DNA of 64,000 nucleotides, taken from assembly GCA_963575645.1 (NCBI GenBank), contig OY754470.1, forward strand, positions 1,736,001 to 1,800,000. Reading direction: 5' to 3'. How positions within the stretch are numbered: position 1 is the stretch's first letter; the number at the start of each line of letters is the position of its first letter. Below, piece by piece: positions 15,001 to 26,329 of this stretch. This stretch comes from Xanthostigma xanthostigma (Eukaryota > Arthropoda > Insecta > Raphidioptera > Raphidiidae). Below the pieces are notes generated by a model that was given only the letters and a program-made list of their open reading frames with translations, was not told the origin of the DNA and made no database searches. The translations under genes and the position numbers were made by a program.

Positions 15001-16442
15001 CAGATAGCAGGTTTTATAGGAAAGAATTTAAAGAAAAATGGCATAACACTTCCACGTATAACGGGTTTAGATCCAGCTTACCCGTGTTTTTACGGAATAA
15101 CTAGATTTGGTCAACAGCCACCAGAATCTGATCGTCACTTATCACCAGGAGACGCTGCTTTCGTAGATGTCATTCACACCGACGCAAGGGTTTACGGTAC
15201 TCCCTTTAGCACAGGCGATGTGGACTTTTGGGTCAATGGAGGATTCAGACATCAGCCTGGGTGTCCTTTCCGAATACCTTTCACAATGACAGATGTTGGT
15301 GAGAACTGGTTAATATTATTTAATTAATTAACAAGAGAGAGTAACAAAACAATCCTCGTCTATTGAATTATATTATAAGAGCCGCTGCCCGTGGCACGGC
15401 ACGCGATTGAGATACAACAATAAAATCAAATACTCAATAAAGTAATAAACCCCCTCAAACGTCGCAAGCATGATCTCAATTGGTTGATTCGCTCTAAAGA
15501 TATCGTACGACAAAAATGATTGTTTACATACATACGACCATCCATCCAAAAATAGCCAGAATAGCTCCCCAGGACCCCGGAACGCCGACATCTAATGAAA
15601 ATTTTAGAAAATCGAATCAAAACCAATAACTTCACTTTTTTTTAATATTTTCAATAGTGGGAAGTTAAAAACTCAGGATATATTTTGTTTCCTCTCAGAA
15701 TTGTGCAGTCATCAGCGATCCTGTACGTTCTATGCTGAAAGTATTTTAAGAGAAAAGTCATTCCTTGCTGTGAAGTGTTCGAGTTGGAGGGCATTTAAAT
15801 CTGGCGCATGTATAGATTCAGACGTAGCTGTTATGGGCTACGCGGCGGATCACAAGTAAGTTGATCATCGTTTAACGGCTATCATGCTCCTTGATATTGT
15901 AATCTAATTCAATTAATTTTTAAAGTGAAATATTTTAACGCTCGTAAATTAAACATAGGTAGTATAAACTGCACGGTCCATTTTTCTTCTAGTTTGAAAA
16001 GAACTTAATGACGAAATTTTGTTGTTTTTCCGTATCGTAATTTTTCATTACCATTTTGTGCGGATAGAATTTTAGGTCTTGAATAAAAATGTATGTGCAT
16101 TTTTAAGGCAACGACTTTCTGATCAAACTGCGACATTTTTAGGGTATCGTACCTATAAGATCACTTTGTTGTCCGTCTCTGTCAAAACGCTTTTTCTCAA
16201 GAATAGATAGAGATATTAAGATGAAATTAATGTCTTTGTTCTATGTGACAAACAAAGAACACGTATGCTTTTACTATCTCGGAAATTGGTAGCTTCTCAA
16301 TTACACATGTTCTAAAAGTTAAACTACAATATTATAAAATTATAATAATTTATCTCCGTTTATTTTCAGTATCCGTGGAGACTACTATTTAAGAACAAAT
16401 GGAGAAAGTCCATATGGAATGAGTGTAGATGGTCTGAAATAA
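3317..16442 (+). CDS. secreted lipase of the pancreatic lipase family (complete, 7 exons, 335 aa)
   Basis: Exons 3317-3371, 12498-12564, 13334-13592, 14096-14197, 15004-15298, 15699-15855 and 16370-16442 have GT-AG borders and join without a phase break. The first exon is a signal peptide (MKTIFYFIIFILI...). The catalytic triad is visible: nucleophile Ser in IVGHSLGSQ (about residue 157), Asp in ITGLDPAYPCF (about 184) and His in LCSHQRSC (about 264). The region FVDVIHTDARVYG and DFWVNGGFRHQPGC is typical of insect neutral lipases and phospholipase A1-like members of this family. Expected role: extracellular hydrolysis of acylglycerol or phospholipid esters, for example in the gut or haemolymph. 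Having all three catalytic residues argues against a non-catalytic yolk-protein type. Intron 1 is about 9.1 kb and most introns carry transposon fragments. The start is the only ATG giving a signal peptide that splices in phase. Confidence 0.88.
8291..9238. repeat. interspersed repeat with TAACTTCCCGC termini
   Basis: The block begins TAACTTCCCGC and ends GCGGGAAGTTA, an inverted terminal motif. Inside are three diverged tandem units built on a 'TTCGTTCACGATATCTCATG' phrase (near 8401, 8545 and 8705) and a CA microsatellite. A decayed partial relative is found at about 15440-15668. It has no coding capacity; the family is not identified. Confidence 0.65.
9011..9070. repeat. CATA/CA microsatellite
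   Basis: ACAT units pass into about 20 CA units (9021-9062) and return to ACAT units, inside the TAACTTCCCGC repeat. Confidence 0.95.
13057..13123. repeat. tandem duplication of a 33-base unit
   Basis: The unit starting TGTGTGTATACGTAGC and ending CTATAGCCAC occurs at 13057-13089 and again at 13091-13123 with one mismatch (GCGTTTT versus GCATTTT). It lies in lipase intron 2. Confidence 0.9.
13882..13965. mobile_element. short pogo/Tigger-like MITE
   Basis: The termini CAGTAGAACCTAGATTTACC and the reverse complement of CAGTAGCACCTCGATTTTCG are flanked on both sides by TA, the target duplication of the Tc1/mariner-pogo superfamily. It is about 84 bases long, non-coding, and inserted in lipase intron 3. 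Confidence 0.65.
14317..14660. mobile_element. non-autonomous hAT-like element with 8-bp TSD
   Basis: Terminal inverted repeats TAGAGCTGTAACA and (reverse complement) TAGAGCTGTAAAA are flanked by TTAATTAA on both sides (14309-14316 and 14661-14668). An 8-bp duplication is the hAT hallmark, though here the target is itself a palindrome. The interior repeats CGTTACT-type words, as does the element at 30076-30776. No transposase. Located in lipase intron 4. Confidence 0.75.
15440..15668. repeat. decayed copy of the TAACTTCCCGC repeat family
   Basis: The sequence from the CATACATACGACCATCC area through AATAACTTCAC to GTGGGAAGTTAAA parallels the 3' third of the block at 8291-9238, with many substitutions and no CA microsatellite. 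It lies in lipase intron 5; open frames on the minus strand here are repeat-derived. Confidence 0.55.
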
Positions 16443-17857
16443 AAGTTTATCAATCTGTTACATCATGCTTATTATTTTTAGTTGGTTTGCTTACCATAGG
16501 CATATATGCCTAAAGAACCCCTGACCTCTTATCCTAATTTGAGGAACTAGATGTGACCACATGAACTTCGAAACACCGAAACATTTTATGGCTGCTTTTG
16601 AGCTAGCTATTATTTTAACATATATAAATTGAGTATTTTTGAAGTGAAAATTCATTACGCGCGGTGTGTAGGCGTGATTCCGAACGACACTGTAAAAAAA
16701 AGTATGACAGAAGTGAAGTTAGAGGCAGTGGCGTAACTATACCGTTTGAAGCCCGTGGCAAATTTTACTGAATATTGTAATAATAAATATTAGGATCCTC
16801 CTGTGCTCACGGCACTCTCGAGCCTGTGGCATTTTGCCCGTCCTGCCATCCTATTGTTACGCCACTGTCGGAAGGTAAGGAGAAAGACATAGCTGAAGTA
16901 CTAGCATAGAAGAATTAGTTAACTAACTAAATTAAAAAAAATATTTTGATAAAAAATTAAACTTCCTTCCAAAAAGGTCACTAAAAAGCGTAATATAACA
17001 AAATTTTGAGGTTAACGCCAATTTAATTAAGTACTATAACGTTTTATGTATCTATTGGAGCCGAACTCAAATCTGCTGTTTTACGCTTTTTAGCGGCTTT
17101 TTTTGAAGGTTTTACTTTTTTTAAGTTTTTTTTTATATCTTTAAATTTTAGTGGCTTTGCAAAACCCATATATAGCTCCCAAGTTATTAATCGTCTTCTT
17201 CCCAATATTTTAAAACTAAACTTTAAAAAAAACTGCTGGACCGATTTATGTAAATAAAAGCGTTTCCTCTATTCACATAAATTGCGATGTTCTTAGAGTA
17301 CGAGAGCGAAAGAGGACGCGACGGTAAACAGGTGAGTGGAAGAGTGTATCTCTTCTGCCATGCGGTTGTATTTATTTTTAAATGTCTTTTTTACTTTGTT
17401 TTCAGCAGATATTAAGTATTCAATCTATATTTTAATTTTTTTAACTACTTTAAAGTCAAACTTACTAAAAAAGAACTTATAATCGTTTGTAAATGTAAGA
17501 CTTTTGATGTGAACAATGTTTTTTATGCTAAAATAAAATATATATTTTTTTTATTTATTTTGAATATGTTGGTTTGTATTCTATAATAAAAAGCTAGTAA
17601 CAAAACGTATACAAAAACAACCTGTGTAACAGTATTTGTTCATCTCGACCTTATGAGCAAATATTATGTAGTGTAATTATGAGGAAGTATATAGAATAAA
17701 AAAAACAATTTTTACAATTGATTTTTCAGTTTATTAAAACAAAAATAACTTAAAATAATACATAAAGGAAAATGATAAATTGTCCGTTATAAGCAAAAAA
17801 AAAAAAATAAATAAACAAAGTATAAAAATAAATCTGTTTCGAATTATTTTTATTTCA
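16443..17857. other. intergenic between lipase and antimicrobial peptide gene A
   Basis: No gene is seen. It contains a short inverted-repeat element at 16726-16867 (below) and AT-rich filler, and must hold the convergent 3' UTRs of the lipase and of peptide gene A. Confidence 0.6.
16726..16867. mobile_element. short element with CAGTGGCGTAAC termini
   Basis: The ends CAGTGGCGTAACTAT and GTTACGCCACTG are inverted repeats enclosing about 140 bases. Flanks GTTAGAGG and TCGGAAGG do not match, so the target duplication is lost or the copy is old. Superfamily not assigned with confidence. Confidence 0.5.
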
Positions 17858-18681
17858 TCAACGGAAATTATGCGATAAATTTAAAAGTACATTGTCTCGA
17901 TGTCCGTTACCTTGAACCCAGTCTCGTCGTCCACCAAGGTCAACTCGCGTCCTTTTGTCATCACTGACCCAAAGAGGAACGTTAGCGCCTGCACTATACG
18001 TATTGGGACGTCCCGGAGTATGAGAGGTACTTCCAGATGCTTGAATTCCGGTTTTCACGTGTTCATAGTTTATTCCACCACTGGTCGTTCCAGGCTGATG
18101 TTGTGGTGAGCGACGACGTCTCGGGAACGGCTGGTCATGACGAACCCAAGCGTCGACTTTGTGGTCGGGTGTGTTCACGATATTGAACTTTCCGCCAACG
18201 TGAGCTGAACCGCCGTGACTTGGTGTCTAAAATATAAAAAAATGTACTGTAAAAATTCGGTTTTCCATGAAAGAATAATACACATAGTGACATAACATGA
18301 AAGCAAAAAGTGATGACCAAAATGTTAACTAACCTTGCTAGCGCCACCAAAGACTTGTGCCCTGTCGTTTCCATAGGAAGCACTGCCGCTGAAGGTCTGA
18401 GGTCCTGATCTTCCACGGCCGTCGAAGTTCTGTGATACTGAGCCAGAATAACCGCCTCCTGGGAACTGTCCGTTATATCCGGCTTGCTGGTTGTGTCCGC
18501 CAGTCGGGAATGAATTTTTACTACCCCAAAGTTGTCGTCTGACTCGAGACACGGGAACCATGACATAGTAGTCCTCTTCAGGATTAGATTCGTAGTCGTC
18601 ATTTTCAGCATATTCGTAGGCTACGACGTAGCCCAGACATAGCAACACAGCTACACCGACTAATGTATTTTGACGCACCAT
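17858..18681 (-). CDS. glycine-rich antimicrobial peptide precursor, copy A (238 aa, 2 coding exons)
   Basis: Coding exons 18681-18334 and 18226-17858 join in phase 0 across a 107-base intron. The protein has a signal peptide (about 1-22), an acidic propeptide (EYAENDDYESNPEEDYY), a furin-type site RVRR at 46-49 and a glycine-rich mature region starting QLWGSKN. The mature region has two related halves; an RRRR stretch sits between them, and the second ends GGRRDWVQGNGHRDN...HNFR. The tail pattern (charged T-R-V, G..RDW..G, HRD, HNF) resembles hemiptericin and the wider attacin/diptericin superfamily; this is from remembered family patterns. Expected role: secreted immune-induced peptide acting on bacterial envelopes. 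The ATG at 18681 is used because the upstream in-frame ATG at 18702 lies in a 5' UTR intron (acceptor at about 18684, donor at 18769). The coding sequence is nearly identical to copy C. Confidence 0.85.
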
Positions 18682-18869
18682 TTCTACAATCAACAATGGC
18701 AAAATTGTTAGAAGTTTAAAATTATAATAAATGTTTTTCTTATATAATTAATACAATAATTGTAGTTACCTGTCGACTGTAAATCTCTGCGGTATTTTCA
18801 GTATAAGAAGAAGCTTTGTTCTCAGCGGATAAATGATCACTGACACTCCACCATGATCACGGCATCGGT

Positions 18870-18984
18870 TTATATATTAAATCTGCAGAAAGTAAGGAAT
18901 TACCCTTTCGCTGTATTTACACATATTGTATGATTAAGATTACTTTTCGGAAAGTAAAACTTTCGCGATAAGACGGGGAACTTT
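18870..18984 (-). promoter_or_regulatory. promoter of antimicrobial peptide gene A: TATA, kappaB-like and GATA-kappaB sites
   Basis: Reading toward the gene on the minus strand: a GATA site next to a kappaB-like site (plus-strand GATAAG at 18967-18972, three bases, GGGGAACTTT at 18975-18984), then GGGTAATTCC (18896-18905 in reverse), then a TATA-like stretch at 18871-18879. The non-coding first exon ends at 18770. Rel/NF-kB plus GATA input is established for insect immune promoters; binding here is inferred. Confidence 0.6.
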
Positions 18985-19083
18985 AGCGTCCCAAAACATT
19001 TTTGCATCATACAAGACTGATACATACGAAGCGCCATGAATTAGTACTATACTATTCCTAAATACTGATAGCCTTTCTTGCGA

Positions 19084-19950
<867 letters not shown>

Positions 19951-21039
19951 TAATAAGTTAGAGACAGACTTTATTTTTTTATACGTTATCATATTAAGAA
20001 TGATAAAACTGTCTAAATTTTTGCACAAATGCTACGGATGTCTTTTATTGCAATTCGGATGCGGTTTACAATAGCATATATATATGTTTTATTTACTGTC
20101 CTTTTATACAGGTAATAAATATAGTAGTTTTTTTTTAATTTTTTTACGCATTTATTTTTTCCACATCAAAAAGGAGAAAACTCGCAGCAAGCAAAATTTA
20201 CGACATCAATGTTCAGTATCCGTTTTGAAACCCGTTTTTTTAGTATCGAATTAGTTTTGAAATCGGAATATTTAGAGTCTGAGAATTATCGAGTTGCCAG
20301 ATGTTCAGATTTTTTCAGAAGAACCAGAATGTTTCTCTATTTAATTAATGTCCTGGCAAACTCCTTAAACGTTCAGATTTTTTCTAATATGTCACTTATG
20401 TTTTTTATAAGAATAAACAGCAAAACATATTAAAATAATTTCTTTTACTTATTATTAAACCTACAGGATACAGCAGCAATATGTTTTATTTGATTTTAGA
20501 AAATATAACGAGTCGCCACTGGCAGTGCGCGCATTACTGCGGAATACATAGATTATATTTATATCGAATAAAGAAATAAACAAACAAAAATAAATTACCT
20601 TTATCCTTCTTTTCAAGAAAATAGATATTGCAACCCTATTGAGAATAGTTATTAAAAAAAATTGATACATCAAGGCGTCATAAATAATTAATTGATTATT
20701 ACTCAGTTACTGCAGTTATTGATGCTCGAAAACTAAAGTCATTAGCGTCTGTTGTTTTTATTATTATTACCCTGTTTTATGCTTTATCTTTATATATATT
20801 AACAATATATTAACAAAAAATATAATTAATTATTATTATTATTATTATTTATTTAAAGACATAAAAGCCAGTCGGCTTATGTTTATCAATTATTAACAGC
20901 TGTTCAAAAATAAAAATCTCAAATAATTTTATTGAATTTTCCAAAAGTTTTTCCTAAAATTTCATCAACATACGTAACTAGAATATGTAAGTTATATAAA
21001 AGCAAAAAAAAATCAGCACACATGTACAAAGAATTCCGA

Positions 21040-21250
21040 GGGAAATTACTCCTTTGGGTAAATGATATTGTGCGCAACATGTAAGTCGCGACTGTTGGAT
21101 CTTACAAGGGTATTTACTGTAAAAAACAAATATAATGTATAAGTTTTTTTAGACTCCTAAAGGATTCCCCTTATCAGTTGTCAATGTTTTGATTTTAAGA
21201 CAAAATATATGTCATCATATGGAAGGGGTACTAGACAAAAATATATATAA
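21040..21250 (+). promoter_or_regulatory. promoter of antimicrobial peptide gene B: GATA-kappaB module, kappaB-like site, TATA
   Basis: GGGAAATTACTCC lies at 21040-21052. At 21161-21177 the minus strand reads CTGATAA directly followed by GGGGAATCCT, a GATA site abutting a kappaB site. A TATA-like ATATATATAA is at 21241-21250. A non-coding first exon ends at 21334 (CAG|GTAAAT) and the coding exon acceptor is at 21654. The module orientation relative to transcription is the same as in copies A and C. Confidence 0.6.
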
Positions 21251-21663
21251 ATTCATATCAGACCAAGACCTACAGCATCAGTTATCTCAGACTGTCACAA
21301 AGAAGCCTATCAATTGCAACGAAGCCACTTGCAGGTAAATATTCTATAATTACAATTCGAAATATATTTATATTTTAATTCTACTCTAGTATTAGAAGAA
21401 TATCGTATTGTTTATTTACTTTGTTTTATTACTAAAACAATTCTTTTTATTTGACATTTTTATTTTTTCTTTATAAAAAATATTTAATTTTATACAAAAA
21501 CATAGCGCCATACATACATGACTAACAAAATTAGACCCGGTTTTTATTTTCGACTCCGTATAAAAAAAAAGTATGAATCTACCTTTACTTTCAAAATAAA
21601 AAAAAAATAAAAAACTAAGCAGATCACTTTAAATTATTTTAATATTGTTTGCAGAATTAGAAA

Positions 21664-22447
21664 ATGTCTTATTCGAGAACTTTCGTAGCAATTGCGATGT
21701 TGGTGTGTCTCGGCTACGCCGTAGCTGATGACTACGTAGACGAGAGTGGAGTCGTTTACAGTTCTGAATCTGTGCCGGTATTTCGAGTTCGAAGAGACGA
21801 CAGTAAATTTAAATTTCTGCCAGACACACCCAAATACACATTTACAGGGACTGGCGGAGGTTTCTATGATAAGGTATAAGTTCAGTTCTTTCATTAATTT
21901 TCCCTGAAATAATAACCTATGCACAATACGACACATTTATGTATGTATGAACGATAACCATATTTTACACAAAAACAAAATTGTATCTTTGATTCAATAA
22001 AAATTGAAAAAAAAAGAAAAATAATTAGCACGTATGTAAGAAATATTCCTAGTGACAAGCCGTTAATCATTCATATAAGTGTAAAAGATGAATTAGTGAT
22101 TCAGCTTTGCTGATTTAATAATGTCATTTATGCTGTGTGCAGGTACACGAACAAGTGCTATAAATAAAATCCTAAATTTAAATTAAAAAAATATTTTTAC
22201 CTTTTAGAATAACGGCTACGCCGGAAATGTTGCTGTGACCGGAAAACATGTAGATAGCGGAGCCTCCGTGTTAGCTGGCACGGGCTTCGGTAAAGGACGC
22301 CCAAACTCCTACAGCGCAGGGGCCACTGTTCCCATTTACAACAGTGCAAACAGAAACACTCGCGTCGAATTGGGGGCCCAAAGAGATTGGACTCGCGGAT
22401 TCGGACATCGTGACAGTTATGGAGTTAATTTTATACATAATTTTTAA
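21664..22447 (+). CDS. glycine-rich antimicrobial peptide precursor, copy B (149 aa, 2 coding exons)
   Basis: Coding exons 21664-21873 and 22208-22447 join in phase 0. Signal peptide about 1-21 (MSYSRTFVAIAMLVCLGYAV), acidic propeptide with DDYVDESG, and a furin-type RVRR at 41-44. The mature peptide, about 105 residues, starts DDSKFKF and ends RVELGAQRDW..GFGHRDSYGVNF.HNF. It matches copies A and C in the leader logic, intron position, GRPN(S/T)YSAGA(T/N)VP motif and C-terminal tail, but lacks their extra glycine-rich half and the RRRR segment. The ending HRDSYGVNF is close to the hemiptericin pattern HDSFGVGV as I remember it. Expected role: secreted, immune-induced antibacterial peptide. 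A polyadenylation signal AATAAA is at 22514-22519. Confidence 0.85.
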
Positions 22448-24573
22448 ATTTATAACCACCCTGTAACTATTTATTTATTCCACTCTGTTAATGTCAAAAC
22501 TTTACAAAAATTAAATAAAAACACTTCCATATAATTAAAATGAGTTTTTTATAAAAATGTTTAATTTTTAATCGCTTCGTTGTACGATATAAGTATCCAT
22601 ATACGTTTTATACCGTCGAATTTGAGCATATAAAAAATTTTCGAACTCATAATCACTGACCATAACATATTTATTCAGACCCTATTCTACTAACGACAAC
22701 CATGTGTTTAACAAAACAAGCACTCTATAAAATTACTTTTGTTTGTTTTTTTATTCTGCTAAGCAAAGTGACTATACCTGAATAGCGTGATAAACATTAG
22801 TGATTACCTCAGATAAATAATCGAACATTTATATAAGTATTTAGATTTTAGAGTAGAATAGAATAGAATTTTAATATCATCTTAATAACATAACAAAATG
22901 TACAGTTACGTCATTATAACTTTCTTAAAAAATATGTGCAACTTCATTTATGATTACAAACGGTGCTTATGAATTGTGTAATCACTGTAAGGATAGTAAT
23001 TAGAACACAAACAGTAAAATATGGCTAATTTAGTACACGCACTATATTGTTTTTACACTAATTTTTCACACGGGCAATATATTACCATCAATAAAAAGCC
23101 GCAATATTGCTCTGCACAAAAAACACATACTTTTTAATACGTATAGTTTTTACACGTGTTTACAATAAATAAAAAGGTGGGAATAAAGTTTTATCGCAAA
23201 GAGACGCAATGTGTTCTTCAGGTGTTGCGACCATTGCAGAAACCAATACAATTTTTTTTATGTTTTAACACGGTGTCTATATTAATTGAAACAACCCGCA
23301 CAACGTTGTAAGAAGTTCAAGTATGACATACAATTATTATTAAAAGTATCAACGTGCATCGACAAGACTACAAAATTAGAAATAGTCAGTAATTTTCAGT
23401 CGCTGTGCTCTGCTGTGTCCTTAACGTTACATAACTGTTTTGATATTCTATAATGCAATGGCAACATGGCATCGATATCATTTAATTTATGTTGCCAGTT
23501 TGAAATTCGATGTCAAAATATTGAAAACGACTTTTAATTTATCATTACGAATTTTTGCGCGAAAACGACTCGTGACGTCATTATGTTTGTAAATAATAAC
23601 GATATTGCACAGTAACCAGAGTAACACTTTACAATTAAAAATATCTAAGATTGCCATGGTTATTAAGTTACCAATATGGTATGTGCGAAGGCTCTCTTGT
23701 TTCTCTTGTCGCGTCGTTCGTTAAAGTTTCTGCCAAGTAATATTACGAAACTAACAAGAAAATTGAAAGAACATTATAGTTGAGGATCCTACAAATAAAA
23801 TACACTTAATATCTTTAAAATATTTACATCAATAAAGATTAAACAATTCATAACAATGCATAATTAATAATTAAAAATAAATGGAGATAACTTTTGAATC
23901 TATTTATAAAAAAATAGAGTATATATGGATGATTTTCCATTTTAACCAACGTAAAAATAGGTCTCCGTTCGTTGCGTACGTTTTTATGAAAATCGCAGCA
24001 AATATCTCAGAAGCTACTGAACCGATTTGAATTAATTTTTTTAATAATATTTACGATCGTAACCTTAGATTTAAAAAAGGGATCAGAATGCTTTTAAGAA
24101 GGATAAAATAATTATAATCTTTAGTTTTGCAATTACATTTCTTGCTACAATCCAATTTTTAAGTCAACGCTAAGAAATAATTACGCCGATTTCTTTTTGA
24201 CCTAAGTAGGAAATGAGATTTAATTAAAGGTTATGATTATTTATCTTTTCTGTAGACATTTTCGAGACACTAAATATTTTTAATTTTTTTTTTAAGTTTT
24301 GGCGTTGAATAAATCGTTTACTATCGTCTTTCTAGTTTCTGTGATCTTTAACAGTTTTTTTATATGCCTTATTTACATATTCTTATATTAAAATTTTCAG
24401 GGTAAAATAACGGTATATACTATATACCTAAAAGATTTAAAAAAAAAATTATTAAAATACATTTATTCGTTTATTTAAAAAAAAATAACTTAAAATAATA
24501 TGTACATGAAAAAATCCTTAGCCGTAAGTACTAGCGTAAATTTGTTTGAACAAGTCAGTCTCAAAATTATTAT
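22448..24573. other. intergenic between peptide genes B and C
   Basis: About 2.1 kb, AT-rich, between the 3' ends of two convergent genes. Part of 23930-24035 (with 'GAAAATCGCAGCAAATATCT' and ACCGATTTGA) resembles common insect repeat text. No coding exon was seen and no fourth peptide copy was found on either strand. Confidence 0.6.
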
Positions 24574-26035
24574 TCAACGAAAATTATGAGTAAAACTTAA
24601 GAGTGCATTATCCCGGTGTCCATGGCCTTGAACCCAATCTCGCCGTCCACCAACGTCAACTCGCGTCCTTTTGTTCTCACTGACCCAAAGAGGAACGTTG
24701 GCACCGGCGCTGTATGTATTGGGGCGTCCCGGAGTATGAGACGTACTTCCAGATGCTTGAATTCCGGTTTTCACGTGTTCATAGTTTATTCCACCACTGG
24801 TCGTTCCAGGCTGATGTTGTGGTGAGCGACGACGTCTCGGGAACGGCTGGTCATGACGAACCCAAGCGTCGACTTTATGGTCGGGCGTGTTCACGATATT
24901 GAACTTTCCGCCAACGTGAGCTGAACCGCCGTGACTTGGTGTCTAAAATATAAAAAAATGTACTGTAAAAATTCGGTTTTCCATGAAAGAATAAAACACA
25001 CAGTGACATAACATTTATGAATGCAAAAGCTGATGACTAAAATAAATATAGTATAAAAAAAACTAAAAAACACGCTTTATAATCGAAATAAAAAGTAAAA
25101 AATATTTTCTTTAAGATAAGCTTAAAACAATAATAAAAAATACCAGTATTATTGTGAAAAAAGCGTGAGGCGTTTTGTTCCACATTTTCGTACATCGAGG
25201 GCCCCACGCTTTTTTCAGAATAATACTAGTATTTTTTATTATTGTTTTAAGCTTATGTTAAAGAAAATATTTTTTACTTTTTAGTTCGATTATAAAGCGT
25301 GTTTTTCAGTTTTTTTTAAATTATATTTATTTTTCACTTTTTAGTATGATATATAGCGTGTTTTTTAGTTTTTTTAAACTATATTTATTTTCCACTTTTT
25401 AGTTCGATTTATTGTCAAAAATTTGCCGAAAAAAAAACAAAATTTTTTATTTCGGCATGGACGGGATTAGAACCCACGACCGGTGAATCCGAGAGTTGAC
25501 GTCAGCGAAGACCCGCGCCTTAGAGCGCTCGGTCAACGATTGCTCTTACAGTACTGGCACATAATTCTTGTGGTACTGGCATAACATACTAACAGTAATA
25601 AACCACTTGCTTAGTCCAAACGAATGTTACAAACAAACATACAAACTTACAAGTGAAGTTAATATAAAGCGTGTAATATTATCTAACCTTGCTAGCGCCA
25701 CCAAAGACTTGTGCCCTGTCGTTTCCATAGGAAGCACTGCCGCTGAAGGTCTGAGGTCCTGATCTTCCACGGCCGTCGAAGTTCTGTGATACTGAGCCAG
25801 AATAACCACCTCCTGGGAACTGTCCGTTATAACCGGCTTGCTGGTTGTGTCCGCCAGTCGGGAACGAATTTTTACTACCCCAAAGTTGCCGTCTGACTCG
25901 AGACACGGGAACCATGACATAGTAGTCCTCTTCAGGATTAGATTCGTAGTCGTCATTTTCAGCATATTCGTAGGCTACGACGTAGCCCAGACATAGCAAC
26001 ACAGCTACACCGAATAGTGTATTTTGACGAGCCAT
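24574..26035 (-). CDS. glycine-rich antimicrobial peptide precursor, copy C (238 aa, 2 coding exons)
   Basis: Coding exons 26035-25688 and 24942-24574 join in phase 0. The protein starts MARQNTLFGVAVLLCLGYVV and has the same layout as copy A: signal peptide, acidic propeptide, RVRR cleavage site, two glycine-rich halves separated by RRRR. Differences from copy A are concentrated at the N-terminus and at the C-terminus (here ...HGHRDNALLSFTHNFR versus ...NGHRDNVLLNLSHNFR). Both genes share intron sequence next to the splice sites, but this intron is 745 bases long instead of 107 because of inserted repeats (25055-25552). The non-coding first exon lies around 26130-26200. A recent duplicate of copy A with intact reading frame. 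Confidence 0.85.
25055..25318. repeat. palindromic (fold-back) insertion in the intron of peptide gene C
   Basis: The left arm runs AAAACACGCTTTATAATCGA onward to CACAATAATACTGG-type sequence read inward; the right arm returns CACGCTTTTTTCAGAATAAT to TCGATTATAAAGCGTGTTTT. Arms are about 110-120 bases around a short loop. It is absent from the otherwise homologous intron of copy A. No target duplication could be fixed. Confidence 0.75.
25275..25412. repeat. tandem repeat of about 66 bases
   Basis: Three diverged starts of TTTACTTTTTAGTTCGAT (or CACTTTTTAGTATGAT) each followed by ATATAGCGTG or TATAAAGCGTG and a T-rich run. The first unit overlaps the right arm of the palindrome. Confidence 0.7.
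25453..25552 (-). mobile_element. tRNA-derived (Leu/Ser-type) sequence, probable SINE head
   Basis: On the minus strand the sequence reads GACCGAGCGCTCTAAGGCGC and later GTGGGTTCTAATCCCGTCC. These match the D-arm/A box and the T-arm/B box (GGTTCGANTCC with one change, at 25464-25474) of class II tRNAs of the leucine type. The anticodon arm does not fold cleanly, so a functional tRNA is unlikely; a tRNA-derived SINE or tRNA pseudogene is the better call. It is part of the insertion in the intron of peptide gene C. Confidence 0.65.
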
Positions 26036-26217
26036 TCTACAAAAAAAAAATTAATGATACACGAAAAATATTTTTTATAAGCAAATTATTTTCAAAAATA
26101 TTGAAAATAAGTACAAAATTTGATAAATACCTCTTGACTGTAAATATATCTGCAGACAATTTCGCTCGAGGTTTTGCTTCAAAAAACGACACTGATATTA
26201 GCACAAGTTCTGCTCAA

Positions 26218-26329
26218 GTTTATATACAATTTTAATTTAAGACAAGGAATTACCCTTGCACTATATAATTTCAACATTTGTTGCATTTCTTTATAAATTA
26301 CGAGAATCGATAGTGATAAGGGGATTTCT
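26218..26329 (-). promoter_or_regulatory. promoter of antimicrobial peptide gene C: TATA, kappaB-like and GATA-kappaB sites
   Basis: The plus strand carries GATAAG (26315-26320) running straight into GGGGATTTCT (26320-26329), a GATA site fused to a consensus-like kappaB site. Nearer the gene are GGGTAATTCC in reverse (26246-26255), also found in copy A, and a TATA-like TATATAC in 26218-26226. Spacing of the GATA-kappaB module from the TATA box is about 90 bases, as in copy A. Confidence 0.65.

Noticed and set aside
18682..18702. Upstream ATG extending antimicrobial peptide A by seven residues
   Set aside because: It lies in a 5' UTR intron; copy C has no equivalent and both genes have an acceptor directly before the chosen ATG.
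25453..25552. Functional tRNA-Leu gene
   Set aside because: A and B boxes are recognisable, but the anticodon arm does not pair properly and the sequence is embedded in an intronic insertion, so a SINE head or pseudogene is preferred.
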